Virus record (IMG/VR): IMGVR_UViG_3300045581_000470
Span: 1 to 28,021 of that record
Reading direction: 5' to 3' (one strand)
From: a virus
DNA length: 28,021 nt
Shown: piece by piece, positions 16,174 to 24,500 of the stretch
Position numbering within the stretch: position 1 is the first letter of the stretch
How the letters are laid out: the number at the start of each line of letters is the position of its first letter
Program-made: the position numbers and the translations under genes
Notes under the pieces: generated by a model
What the model saw: only the letters and a program-made list of their open reading frames with translations
Told to the model about the DNA's origin: nothing
Databases searched by the model: none

Positions 16174-17233
16174 AGACGACATTCACGCAGCCAACGACGA
16201 CACCGAGAAGCTCCGCGCCCTGGTCATCCAGGCCCGCCGGGCTAGGGCATCAGCCGAGAACGCCAACGTCCACCTGATCGCCCGCGTCGAGGAACTGGAA
16301 CGGGCGCTCGAAATCGTCGACACCGCCACCACATCGGCCCTAGAACCCCCTAAATGGCTCTTAGAGCCACGATCCGGCCGGAAGAAGCACGCAACCCTCG
16401 TCCTGCTCCTATCGGACACCCACTTCGACGAGGTGGTCGACCCAACCGAAGTTGGCGGCCTGAACGCCTACAACCGCCGAATTGCGGAAATCAGACTTCG
16501 GGCATGGGTGGAGAACGCCACCAAAATGGCTCGCCACTACCTGGCCGGGGTCACCTACGACGGGGTGGTCTGCATGCTGGGCGGCGACCTGTTCTCCGGC
16601 GACATCCACGAAGAACTAGCCAACACCAACGAAGCCGTCATCTTGGAAAGCCTGCTCCATTGGTCCGAGCAGGTCGCAGCCGCGCTCGAGGTACTGGCCG
16701 GGGAGTTCGGCAAAGTCCACGTCCCCGTCGTCGTCGGCAACCACGGCCGCCAGTCCCGCAAACCGCGAATGAAACAACGGGCCAAAACCAACTATGACTG
16801 GCTGCTCGGCAAAATGCTGGAAAGACATTTCCACAATGACAAGCGGTTTACTTTCCAAGTAAGCGAAAACGCTGACACCCTGATCCCCATCTACGGGTTC
16901 GGCCATCTGCTGACCCACGGCGACCAGGTGTCCGGCGGCGGTGGCATCGGCGGCATCTGGCCCCCGATCATGCGGATGCGAGCCAGAAAAGCCCAGCGTG
17001 CGATGGATGTCGGCCAGCCATTCGACACCCTGTGGATGGGCCATTGGCACCAATACATCTCCACCCCCTACCTGGTCATCAACGGGTCCACCAAAGGGCT
17101 GGACGAGTACGCCTGGATCAACAATTTCGGCTTCGAGGTTCCCCAGCAGGCGTTGGCTATTGTGACCCCCGAGCACAACATCACCGTCCAAGCACCGGTG
17201 TTCTGCCAGGAACGAAAGAAGGAGAAATGGTGA
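16163..17233 (+). CDS. Calcineurin-like metallophosphoesterase with N-terminal coiled coil
   Basis: The 356-residue enzyme shows all five motifs of the calcineurin-like superfamily, which binds two metal ions and hydrolyses phosphodiester or phosphomonoester bonds. They are SDTH (84-87), GGD (140-142), GNHGR (192-196), THGD (251-254) and GHWH (293-296). The usual Asp/Glu after GNH is replaced by Gly. A charged coiled coil occupies about 12-52, ahead of the catalytic domain that starts near 77. The frame is open from 16091, but GTG at 16163 is chosen because GGAAAGGCGAG precedes it by about 7 nt and it limits overlap with the upstream gene. Substrate is unknown: nucleic acid (Mre11/SbcD-like), cyclic nucleotide or protein phosphate are possible. 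It lies between adhesins and lysis genes. Confidence 0.88.
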   Translation: MGLEDDIHAANDDTEKLRALVIQARRARASAENANVHLIARVEELERALEIVDTATTSALEPPKWLLEPRSGRKKHATLVLLLSDTHFDEVVDPTEVGGLNAYNRRIAEIRLRAWVENATKMARHYLAGVTYDGVVCMLGGDLFSGDIHEELANTNEAVILESLLHWSEQVAAALEVLAGEFGKVHVPVVVGNHGRQSRKPRMKQRAKTNYDWLLGKMLERHFHNDKRFTFQVSENADTLIPIYGFGHLLTHGDQVSGGGGIGGIWPPIMRMRARKAQRAMDVGQPFDTLWMGHWHQYISTPYLVINGSTKGLDEYAWINNFGFEVPQQALAIVTPEHNITVQAPVFCQERKKEKW

Positions 17234-17532
17234 GCATCGACCGGCACATCGTGGAAGCCCACGAATGCGTCCCCCCGGTTATTTCCCGTTTCTGGCCCGA
17301 TGTCGTCCCCCTCCATGCCATCGTCATCATCGACGTAATCAACGAACTAGGAAAGCGAGAACTGCTCGTTATGACCGACTCAGAACAGCCGCCGTGGATG
17401 GCGTCAGGAATGCTCGGCCTCGTCAAAGCCGATGTCGATACCGACTGGTCCCATAACCCGTACGAGTACGACGGTGAAGACGACGAGGACGAGGACGACG
17501 ACGAGGACGACGACGACTATGACGACGAGTAA
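17227..17532 (+). CDS. Small protein with extremely acidic C-terminal tail
   Basis: The 101-residue protein has an ordinary mixed alpha/beta body (about 1-75), including a hydrophobic stretch VPLHAIVIIDVINEL near 26-40. It ends in a tail in which nearly all of the last 24 residues are Asp, Glu or Tyr. Such tails occur in DNA mimics, histone-like-protein antagonists and metal-binding proteins; none can be chosen here. AAGGAG (17219-17224) precedes both possible starts, ATG 17227 (spacing 2) and GTG 17230 (spacing 5). Protein and neighbours are little affected by the choice. The start overlaps the metallophosphoesterase stop, so the two are translationally linked. No family recognised. Confidence 0.75.
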   Translation: MVSIDRHIVEAHECVPPVISRFWPDVVPLHAIVIIDVINELGKRELLVMTDSEQPPWMASGMLGLVKADVDTDWSHNPYEYDGEDDEDEDDDEDDDDYDDE

Positions 17533-17665
17533 AGCCGGAATCAAACTCAGCAGAGCCGACACGCTCACGACCCTCAAGTTCCTCTCCCGAGCCATCCCCA
17601 AGGGGCAGCTCGAACAAGACGAACTGTACGCCGTTATCGCCAAACTCGAACGCCAACTCAAATGA
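17519..17665 (+). CDS. 48-residue helical protein of unknown function
   Basis: This short gene begins inside the last codons of the acidic-tail gene (overlap 14 nt) and uses the GAG/GAC-rich tract as its ribosome site (GAGGA at 17503-17507, 11 nt upstream). The product is basic at the N terminus and helical throughout (SRADTLTTLKFLSRAI, then ELYAVIAKLERQL), suggesting a small helical hairpin. The frame is open further upstream from 17432, but that would give a low-complexity Thr/Arg run that merely mirrors the acidic tract. Function unknown. The position suggests it works with the acidic protein or the metallophosphoesterase. Confidence 0.5.
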   Translation: MTTSKAGIKLSRADTLTTLKFLSRAIPKGQLEQDELYAVIAKLERQLK

Positions 17666-17686
17666 CTGGTAACCGCAGTACCCATT

Positions 17687-17695
17687 TGGTATGGT
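17687..17695 (+). promoter_or_regulatory. Extended -10 promoter before the holin-like gene
   Basis: TGGTATGGT fits TGnTAnnnT. The start of transcription, about 7 nt downstream, would fall at 17702-17703, exactly on an ATG with no ribosome site, which suggests a leaderless message. No -35 is visible. Confidence 0.38.
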
Positions 17696-17702
17696 TATGG
17701 GC

Positions 17703-17915
17703 ATGACAGCCAAACTGATTGCCATTAGAACGGCGAGCGCATTCGTCCTTGCGGCGACCTCAACCATTCCCCTTGGCGCAGTCATGGACGTCGCCGTCTG
17801 GAAAACAGCAGTCATGGCCGGGGTGGCCGCGGTGCTGAACATCCTTCACAAACTTGCCAAGGCATACCGCGACGGCAAGCTGACCCCAGAAGAACTACCC
17901 CAAATCTTTGAGTGA
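17703..17915 (+). CDS. Holin-like small membrane protein
   Basis: This 70-residue protein has two hydrophobic stretches, about 4-27 (LIAIRTASAFVLAATSTIPLG) and about 32-50 (VWKTAVMAGVAAVLNILHK). A charged C-terminal tail ends KLTPEELPQIFE. That is the size and layout of a class II-type holin, which makes holes in the inner membrane at a set time and lets the endolysin out. The endolysin lies 0.26 kb downstream, which supports the call. Three in-frame ATGs are present (17691, 17697, 17703). None has a good ribosome site, and 17703 coincides with the predicted transcription start. Topology and role are inferred. Confidence 0.65.
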   Translation: MTAKLIAIRTASAFVLAATSTIPLGAVMDVAVWKTAVMAGVAAVLNILHKLAKAYRDGKLTPEELPQIFE

Positions 17916-17928
17916 AAGGACACCTGCC

Positions 17929-18159
17929 GTGTCAAACATTGTCGTCGCCACAGTCCACTTCCACATCCCCGTGGACAACCTCCCGCCGGACATCCCCGGC
18001 ACACCCGAAACACCGGAAACCGACGCCGAACTTCCGATGACCGGAGCTGAGATTGTCGCATCCGATTTCGTTGCCAAGATCATGCAAACGTTGCCGACTG
18101 GCGTGTACCCCATCCTGGCTGACACCACACATTTCAAGGCAGAACGCACACCGTTCTAA
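17929..18159 (+). CDS. Small acidic protein of unknown function in lysis cassette
   Basis: The 76-residue protein starts at GTG 17929, with GAAAGGA (17914-17920) as ribosome site 8 nt upstream. It has a beta strand with VATVHFHIPV near 5-14, a Pro/Thr/Glu-rich linker (about 18-37) and a helical segment with ASDFVAKIMQTLPTGVYPI (about 46-64). No signal peptide or membrane segment is seen and no family is recognised. It sits between the holin-like gene and the endolysin and so may modulate lysis or be a leftover moron gene. Confidence 0.6.
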   Translation: MSNIVVATVHFHIPVDNLPPDIPGTPETPETDAELPMTGAEIVASDFVAKIMQTLPTGVYPILADTTHFKAERTPF

Positions 18160-18160
18160 C

Positions 18161-18169
18161 TGCTAAGGT
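18161..18169 (+). promoter_or_regulatory. Extended -10 promoter before the endolysin gene
   Basis: TGCTAAGGT fits TGnTAnnnT and begins right after the preceding stop. The expected transcription start (about 18176-18178) coincides with the ATG of the endolysin, suggesting a leaderless or near-leaderless message. AAGG inside the box could also act as a ribosome site for read-through transcripts. Confidence 0.38.
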
Positions 18170-18177
18170 TCGCATTC

Positions 18178-18636
18178 ATGGCGAACCGCAAATACACAGG
18201 CTTTGACAAGGCTGGAAAGGGCACCGCCCCCGGCCTGAAAGCGTTGATGGACACCATCCTGTTCTTCAACGCAGGAAAAGTGTCCAATCTCGGTACTTTC
18301 ATGCTACGAGACATGAAAGGCAAGCCCGGCAAGCCGTCCGTCCACAGCACCGGCCGTGCGGGCGACATTGGCTGGACCGACCGGGCCGCCATCGAAGGCG
18401 TCATCAACTGGCTCGTCACCAACGCCGACCTGCTCGACATCGAGTATGTGGCCGACTACTTCCCCGCCCCCGGCGGCCGAGGCTGGAAATGCAACCGCGG
18501 AGCCTGGTCCACCTACAAGAAAGGCCAGATCGCCGGTGCCCCTGGCGGCAAATGGATTCATGTGGAAGTCGGCCCCCGCCTCGGGTTCGACAAGGCTGGC
18601 ATGGAAGCCGCCATCAAAGAAAGTTTCGCCGCATGA
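18178..18636 (+). CDS. Endolysin, M15-type peptidase
   Basis: The 152-residue enzyme is a probable cell-wall peptidase of the M15 (D-Ala-D-Ala carboxypeptidase / L-Ala-D-Glu endopeptidase) type, which cuts peptidoglycan peptides. The zinc-binding signature S-x-H-x-x-G-x-A-x-D is present as SVHSTGRAGD (54-63, ligands His56 and Asp63). The second His is in GKWIHVEV (His128), matching the W-x-H element. The single-domain length is normal for phage M15 lysins, but no separate cell-wall-binding domain is visible. It has no signal peptide, so it needs a holin, and membrane proteins flank it on both sides. Its stop overlaps the next ATG. It could instead be a virion-associated wall enzyme, but the cassette favours lysis. 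Confidence 0.85.
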   Translation: MANRKYTGFDKAGKGTAPGLKALMDTILFFNAGKVSNLGTFMLRDMKGKPGKPSVHSTGRAGDIGWTDRAAIEGVINWLVTNADLLDIEYVADYFPAPGGRGWKCNRGAWSTYKKGQIAGAPGGKWIHVEVGPRLGFDKAGMEAAIKESFAA

Positions 18637-18896
18637 CCCCCGTCATCGTTGCCGTCATCGGCGCGGTGGGCATGATCCTGGCCGCCCTGATCGAAAAAGG
18701 CCGACGCGAAAACAAGCGCGACCACGGCAACGTCATGGATCGGCTCGACCTCATCTCGAGCGAAATTCGCAAAGACATCCGACAGGTACGAGGCGACCTG
18801 ACCACCCACATCAACGGCCCCCAACACACATCTGCCCCTGTTCCCCCAGCGTCTAGTGGTAAAGTGACCCGCAGACGTAAACCCAAGGCTGGATAG
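18633..18896 (+). CDS. Second small membrane protein of lysis cassette (holin or spanin-like)
   Basis: The 87-residue protein starts within the endolysin stop (ATGA). It has one N-terminal membrane span at about 2-21 (VIVAVIGAVGMILAALI). A charged helical, probably coiled-coil region follows at about 22-60, then a Pro/Ser segment and a basic tail (KVTRRRKPKAG). N-terminal span followed by a soluble helix is typical of phage membrane proteins that regulate lysis, either a class III-like holin or an antiholin. A spanin is unlikely in a Gram-positive host. The stop-start overlap suggests a fixed ratio to the endolysin. Confidence 0.68.
   Translation: MTPVIVAVIGAVGMILAALIEKGRRENKRDHGNVMDRLDLISSEIRKDIRQVRGDLTTHINGPQHTSAPVPPASSGKVTRRRKPKAG
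18857..18865 (+). promoter_or_regulatory. Extended -10 promoter for the internal virion protein operon
   Basis: TGGTAAAGT fits TGnTAnnnT and lies in the last codons of the membrane-protein gene. Transcription would start near 18872 and give a leader of about 45 nt. The leader contains a small GGCT-GGAT-AGCC hairpin (18887-18898) and the ribosome site GGAG (18909-18912) ahead of the ATG at 18918. Confidence 0.38.
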
Positions 18897-18917
18897 CCGA
18901 GGTTCCCCGGAGCACCT

Positions 18918-19712
18918 ATGGCCTACGAAGCATCAGCCGAACTGGCACGCAAACAGTACGAGCTGGCTAAAGGCCGTGCGGAATCAGCCCGCGACCTGCG
19001 GTTGGGCACTATCGGACGCAACTATTTGCAAGGCGCACGGTCGCTCGAAGCAGGCATGGAAGGCCGCGGCATCCTGCGATCCGGCGAAGCGATGCGCCGC
19101 CGTGTTGAATACGGAGCTGAAGAAAAGGCCGCCCGTGAAGCTGCGATGCAGCAGGGTGAATACGACGTCAACCAGGCCGCCCTTGACTACGCCAGCGAGT
19201 TGGCGCGACTCCAGGGACTTGGATACAGCGGAGCGACAACAACGCCCGAACCGGAAAAGCCGAAAGAACCGGAACCGGCACCGGCACCCAGGCCAGCAAC
19301 AGCACCCGCTACAGGCGGGGGCGCTCCGGGCGGTGGCGGATCAGCTCAATGCCAACCGACTCCAAAGCCGGGTAATCCGCCACTTGGATACGACTATGTA
19401 TGGAATTCCAGCAAATGCGCTTGGGAACTCATTGCGCTGACTTCAGGTGGCCCCGCACAACCTGGAATGCCAGCAGCCCCTCCAGGCCAAGGCGGAGTCA
19501 ATGAAATCGGTTCTGGAGGACGCCCCATCGGCACACCGCCGCCCAACTTCGTACCTGTTGGAACATCACCAGGCGCACTCGTCGGCGGCCCAGATCGGGC
19601 ACTCGCCAACGGAGGAGGCGTCGTGGACGGCATCTACATTCCGCCCGGAATCAACTGGGCAGCACTCGGGGCCGCAATGAGTGGCGGTGGCGGGAAAGTG
19701 ACTAAGAGCTAA
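18918..19712 (+). CDS. Probable internal virion protein, helical N terminus and Gly/Pro-rich tail
   Basis: The 264-residue protein begins with an Ala/Glu/Arg-rich helical region (about 1-100). It continues with a Pro/Glu/Ala linker (about 105-135), a Gly-rich segment, a short Cys-containing patch (QCQPTPKPG and SKCAWEL, about 142-170) and a Gly/Pro-rich C terminus. The helical part resembles small proteins stored inside podovirus heads. It heads a run of four overlapping genes that lead to the 1957-residue protein, and the run has its own putative promoter. No enzyme motif is seen. Function as an ejected or head-core protein is inferred from position and composition. A tail or scaffold-like role is possible. 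Confidence 0.65.
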   Translation: MAYEASAELARKQYELAKGRAESARDLRLGTIGRNYLQGARSLEAGMEGRGILRSGEAMRRRVEYGAEEKAAREAAMQQGEYDVNQAALDYASELARLQGLGYSGATTTPEPEKPKEPEPAPAPRPATAPATGGGAPGGGGSAQCQPTPKPGNPPLGYDYVWNSSKCAWELIALTSGGPAQPGMPAAPPGQGGVNEIGSGGRPIGTPPPNFVPVGTSPGALVGGPDRALANGGGVVDGIYIPPGINWAALGAAMSGGGGKVTKS

Positions 19713-20212
19713 TGGCCGCCATCAGTCCCCTCGAATGGCTTGGCATCGCCATGGCAACACGCGCCAAAGAAGCAGGCGAACGAGCCAAAGCCAAAAGCGC
19801 CGAAGAACAAGCACTCGTCAACGAACGCCTAACCAAATACGGTGGCGACATGAGCGCATTCCAAAAAGAATGGGAATACGGCTACGGCCCCCAGCAGACA
19901 TTGTCACAACAGCAGGCACAACAGTTCTACGACTACTGGATGGACCTGCCCAAAACCCTTGAAGGCGCACAAAAAGAACAAAAGGGATTGGGCAAAGCCA
20001 GCGTCCTGCCTGCTGTTTCACCTTACGACGAGGCCCGAGCATTGGCCGCAGCTGAAAGAGAACGGTCGTACAAGTCGCCGTATGGCCCGACATTTACGTC
20101 AGCTGACACCGCAGAAACACGCGCCTTGGCCCAACCACGTCGACCCGCCACAAGCGCAACCGCACCTCGAGCCAGGTCACTTAGTCGCACAGGAACAGTC
20201 AGGTTCTCATGA
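19712..20212 (+). CDS. Probable internal virion protein, 166 residues
   Basis: This protein starts one base inside the previous stop (TAATG). An N-terminal helix (ISPLEWLGIAMATRAKEAGERAKAK) is followed by a helical, Gln/Glu-rich body (about 30-95) with several aromatic residues (EWEYGYGP, FYDYWMDLP). A basic, Ser/Thr/Pro-rich tail ends RSLSRTGTVRFS. No signature is recognised. Being between two larger putative core proteins, translated in series with them, it is likely part of the same head-internal assembly. The basic tail could interact with packaged DNA. Confidence 0.6.
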   Translation: MAAISPLEWLGIAMATRAKEAGERAKAKSAEEQALVNERLTKYGGDMSAFQKEWEYGYGPQQTLSQQQAQQFYDYWMDLPKTLEGAQKEQKGLGKASVLPAVSPYDEARALAAAERERSYKSPYGPTFTSADTAETRALAQPRRPATSATAPRARSLSRTGTVRFS

Positions 20213-21591
20213 AACCGCGCACAGGCCCCCAAGGAGCAACCGTCAGTCGTGTTGCGGATGTAGCACGACGCGGTTCAGCCGCAATGAAGCCGTCAACCGA
20301 CTACAAGATCACCCGCATCACACCCCAAAGCGCCCCGAGCATTTCTGTAGAGGATTTGGTGGCTGGCGCTATTGGTGGCCCGGCGACAACATACGGCAAA
20401 AAGTACGGCGGGTTATCAACGATGGATCAGTTCAATACTGCCGTCATCGGCCACGTTGCTCGCGTACCAGAGCTGCAACGTCTGGCCTTCCAAAAAGCAG
20501 CCGAAGCACAAGCCGCACTTGAGGCAGGTCGCCTGTACAGCCCGCAAAGCCCGGCCGACTACGACCGCGTACGAGCCGAAGAAGCCCGCATTCAAGAGGC
20601 TCTCGCACGTCCCATCACAGCACCGGCAGCAGAACTTGCCGCAGTACAGGCACGTCGCGCCGCCATTAGTCCCGCACAACAGCGCCTTGCTGAAATTGAA
20701 ACCCAGTTAGCCACTCGGGGCACGCAGACGCCAGGTTCGCTTGTCGGGTCGCGCGCGACAGACGAGACATTGCGAGATGAGGCACGGATGTTGCGCCGAC
20801 AGTTGGGCGATGAACCGACCCAGCAGACTGAGCAGGCCGTCCGTCAAGGCGAATCAGATCGACTCCGTCAGGACGCCTACGCCCGTTACATGGAGCGCAT
20901 GAATGTCAACCCGTATTACGGCGAGACGCCCCGCGAGGCCGCCCTCTTGAATCTGGGCACTCCGATCAGCGGGACCGCATTGCGAACCCGAGTCGAACCA
21001 ATGATGAACGTGGCAACTGAATTGGCGAATTTGCCCCGAGCCGACCTGGCCCAGCGGATCGCTACCGAGGTGTACGGCATGGAGCCGACATTGGCTCGAG
21101 GAATGTTCGGTGGCGAGTTTGAGCGCGATCAGCGTCTTCGTGAGCTGGCCGACATCAACGTCTTCCCCGGCCAATCCATTGAAGAACAGATCGCTCTGAC
21201 CCAAGGCCCAGACGCCCTGATCGCCTACCAGCAACAGCAACTGGCAAACGCCCTCGCCAAGCAGCAGGAAGGGTTCAAGACCGCCGACGAAGAAGCGTTT
21301 GACTTGTCCATTGAACAGCAGACGGGCATCCCGGTGGAGGCCGCCGCAGGCAACTACACGCTTGACACCGCCCGCCGTGTCCTTACTGACCCGAACTTCA
21401 TTGACACGGTGGCTGAATCTCGTCAGATTCTGATGGATAGTGGAGCAACAAGTCTTGAGGAACAGCGCAACGCGGCTCGCAATGTCGCCATGAATTATTT
21501 CAATGCGACAGGCGACCAGGTCGCCGCACAAATTCTGTACAACGTCCTGGTGTCGTTTGACTTCACGATGGCATTCACGCCCCTCGGGTAG
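20209..21591 (+). CDS. Probable internal virion (ejection) protein, 460 residues
   Basis: The protein starts in the previous stop (ATGA) and is almost wholly helical. It has long Ala/Glu/Gln/Arg-rich stretches (about 95-190 and 320-380) typical of coiled-coil or bundle proteins, and no Cys. The N terminus (about 1-50) is basic. The last 30 residues are more hydrophobic and aromatic (AAQILYNVLVSFDFTMAFTPLG). Length and composition resemble the mid-size ejection proteins of T7- and P22-like phages, which assemble with a giant partner into the DNA-translocating channel. That partner would be the next gene, 2 nt downstream. No catalytic motif is visible. Confidence 0.68.
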   Translation: MKPRTGPQGATVSRVADVARRGSAAMKPSTDYKITRITPQSAPSISVEDLVAGAIGGPATTYGKKYGGLSTMDQFNTAVIGHVARVPELQRLAFQKAAEAQAALEAGRLYSPQSPADYDRVRAEEARIQEALARPITAPAAELAAVQARRAAISPAQQRLAEIETQLATRGTQTPGSLVGSRATDETLRDEARMLRRQLGDEPTQQTEQAVRQGESDRLRQDAYARYMERMNVNPYYGETPREAALLNLGTPISGTALRTRVEPMMNVATELANLPRADLAQRIATEVYGMEPTLARGMFGGEFERDQRLRELADINVFPGQSIEEQIALTQGPDALIAYQQQQLANALAKQQEGFKTADEEAFDLSIEQQTGIPVEAAAGNYTLDTARRVLTDPNFIDTVAESRQILMDSGATSLEEQRNAARNVAMNYFNATGDQVAAQILYNVLVSFDFTMAFTPLG

Positions 21592-21593
21592 CC

Positions 21594-24500
21594 GTGGCTG
21601 AAACACCCAAACCGACCAGCGTTGCCATCACCGGGCGACCCTACGCCGCCCCCAGGTTGACAGCACCACGCCCCACCGCAGTAGCACCACAACCCGCCAC
21701 GGCGCTCCCAGCACTACCTCGGTTGCGTCCTGCTGGCCTGCCGAAAGTGTCTGCAGCCCAACTCGGCGGTGGACGAGTGCAACGCAAGGGCGACGACAAG
21801 GGCATCATCGGTGGATTGCTTTCAATCCCCATGTCGGCCGCCAAAGCCATCGGCGCAGGCATCGCCGCCGTCCCCCAATTCGTCGGCAAAACAGCACAAA
21901 CCGCATACGGATTTGGTGAGGGTCTAGTTGACCTCAGCCTCGACCTGATTGACGAAGACATCTTCAAGAGCCGATTCGAGACAGACCTAGAGCGTGGTCG
22001 TGAACTCGGCCTAGAGGGCGACGCCCTTGTCGCATACGCAGGTCAACGCCAGTATCCACTCGGAAGCATGATTATTCAATCCGGTGCCGCGACAGGCCGC
22101 CGCGTTGGTGAACTCGCAACTGCGGGGGCATACGACACCGGCGAAGAAGGAATTGACTACGCACGCGCCCTACGGCAAGGCGACCTTGGCGCACTACTCG
22201 TCGAAGATGTTGGCAATGTCATCCTCGCCGGTCGTGCTGCTGGGCTGGGCAACGTCGTCGCTCGAGCAGGCGCTGCCGTACCGGGTCGCACCGGTCGCGT
22301 TATTTCCACCACCGGCCGACTGATTGAGGAACCAATCGCCACAACCACCCGTGGCGTAGCCCGCGCCACCGGAGCAGGAGCACAACGAGCAACAGGGCGC
22401 TTGGCGCCATTGGGCGCCATAGTTGACCCAGCAGAACGAATCAGCCAAGCTGAGCGGCCGTTGCGCCAAATCGTCAACGAGATACGCGACATCTACCAGG
22501 AACGGCGCGAAGGACAGTTGGCGGAACTTGATACCGAGATTGCCAATCTGATCGAACAGCGTGACGCGGCAGACATCATGGGCGACACAGCCCGACGCGA
22601 AGCCATTCAAGAGGACATCAACAAGAAGCAGCAAGAACAGGGCCGTGCGCTCGAGGGAACAGGTGTCGTCAAATACGCCCGTCGTATCGTCAAACGGTGG
22701 ACCATCGCATCCGAACGTGATCGCCAAACACTCATCGCCCAGTTCGCTCGCGTGACCGACCGTGGCGCCGCCCCCGAAAAAGTCGCCACCTACCGCAGTC
22801 GAGCGGAACGTCTACGCCGCGAAGCCGAAGCCGCGACCGACGCAGTAACTAGGGAACGCAAGACAGCCGAAGCAGTCGCTAACGAAACGATGGCAAACCT
22901 AAAGGAACAGTTCCCCGAGGAATTTGACAAGCCGTTAGACCCCACCACCCAGGAAGCCGCAATCCACTACGGCACCCGTAAAGCCATCGTCCTGTACGAG
23001 TTGGCAAAGCGTGGCTACACGACCGAACAGTTGGTGCGAGCCGCCACCGACCCGACGATCACGCCATACCTGGCCGAACGCGGCTTGCAGCCGACAGCCG
23101 AAGGCGTGCTGAAAGCCATTGAGTATGTGAAGGCACAGCGTGGCGAACCGTCCACTCTGAACGCCGCCCAAATCTTCAGCCTTGATTCTGTTTACAGCCT
23201 AATGAAGCGGTGGAACGACTTCATGACCACTGCGATGGGGCGTGGCGAAGGAATGCCGCAAGGCCCGGCGCCGTTCTACTGGTTCCAGACATTCCCGGTA
23301 CCGCACTATCTGCTACCACTAATAGATGCCCTCAAGAATGAGCGTCAACTAGCTATCTTGTCCCAGCTGGATAACGCCGCAGTTATGTTGATGGACAGCC
23401 TCGTCCGTTCGGGCCTGACTGACATCTTCGAAACCCTCAAGATTGACCCCGAAAATCCGCAGGGGGCGTGGCGCAAACTGGTCAAGGACGGCTTGGCCGA
23501 ACTGGAAATCAAGGAGAAGCAAGGCCAGTCGTTGGCCTACCGCATCGCATTCGGCGCACTTCAGTTGTCATACAGGCGTCTGCGCGAACTCGAACCAGAC
23601 CTGATGCTGAACCCCGAGATTTATCCAGCGACTATGCGGCCGATGATTATCACTCTGCGTCAGGCAGTCCGTGGCGTCACCGGCGAAGACGTGCGGATGA
23701 TGGCCGACCAGTTGATGACTCTCGCCCGCGACTACGGCGACATCATCCCCGGCCGAACCTTGGATGCCATCGCTCGAGACATCGGCATCGCCGTTGATCC
23801 TCAGCGTCGAATCACCAAGGAAGCATGGCGTCGTCTCCGTAATCGCATCGTCCAAGTCCAAGAGACAGCGACCGCACGAAGCCGCGAACTGGGCAACATA
23901 GCCGCGGAATTGACCGCACAGCAACAGAACGAATTGGCCGCCCTCAACGCCATTGCCGAACAGTTGGGTGGCGTAATGATGGCCGTCGATCAGATCGTGG
24001 AAGCTGGCCCGCAGCCAACCACCCGCCTGATCCGTGCCCGCGGTCGCCTGAAGGAAGCCGAAGCCCGCCAAGCCGAACTTGCTACCGAACAGGCTGCAGT
24101 TGGCGCCGACATTGAGGCGGCGGCAGAAGCACAGATCGCCGGACAAACCGACCTACAGGCCGAAACGACACGACTCCGTAGCGACTACGACACCCGCCAA
24201 GCGAAGGTGGCTGAACTACAGGACGAACTTGATGCCGCCGAATCTGGTCTAGCTGACCTGGGCGGCGCACTTGACCGCTTGGATCGCCTGGCCGCAGAAG
24301 GCATTGACACCCTTGCCATCTTCGAGGATTTGGCTATCGCTACGGATGTTGCCCGGTCGACAAGGGAACGCCGGTCCTATGTAACTGACAACCAAGCTCG
24401 AGCCGCCAGACAAGCCGACGTGGCATTGAGACAAGCTGAGGTTGATGCGGCGTTTGCATCAGTTGAAGAAATACTTGGTGGCGGGAAAATTCTGCGAGAC

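Noticed and set aside
17432-17518. Upstream extension of the 48-residue gene
   Set aside because: The Thr/Arg run is the out-of-frame reading of the acidic GAC/GAG tract.
18848-18917. Second tRNA-like stretch (TAGTGGTAAAGT ... GAGGTTCCCCGG)
   Set aside because: The T-stem and acceptor do not pair. The first part is better read as an extended -10 promoter inside the preceding coding region.
20854-21606. Reverse-strand frame of 250 codons
   Set aside because: It is antisense to a convincing helical virion gene; no start signal, and its composition is that of an antisense shadow.
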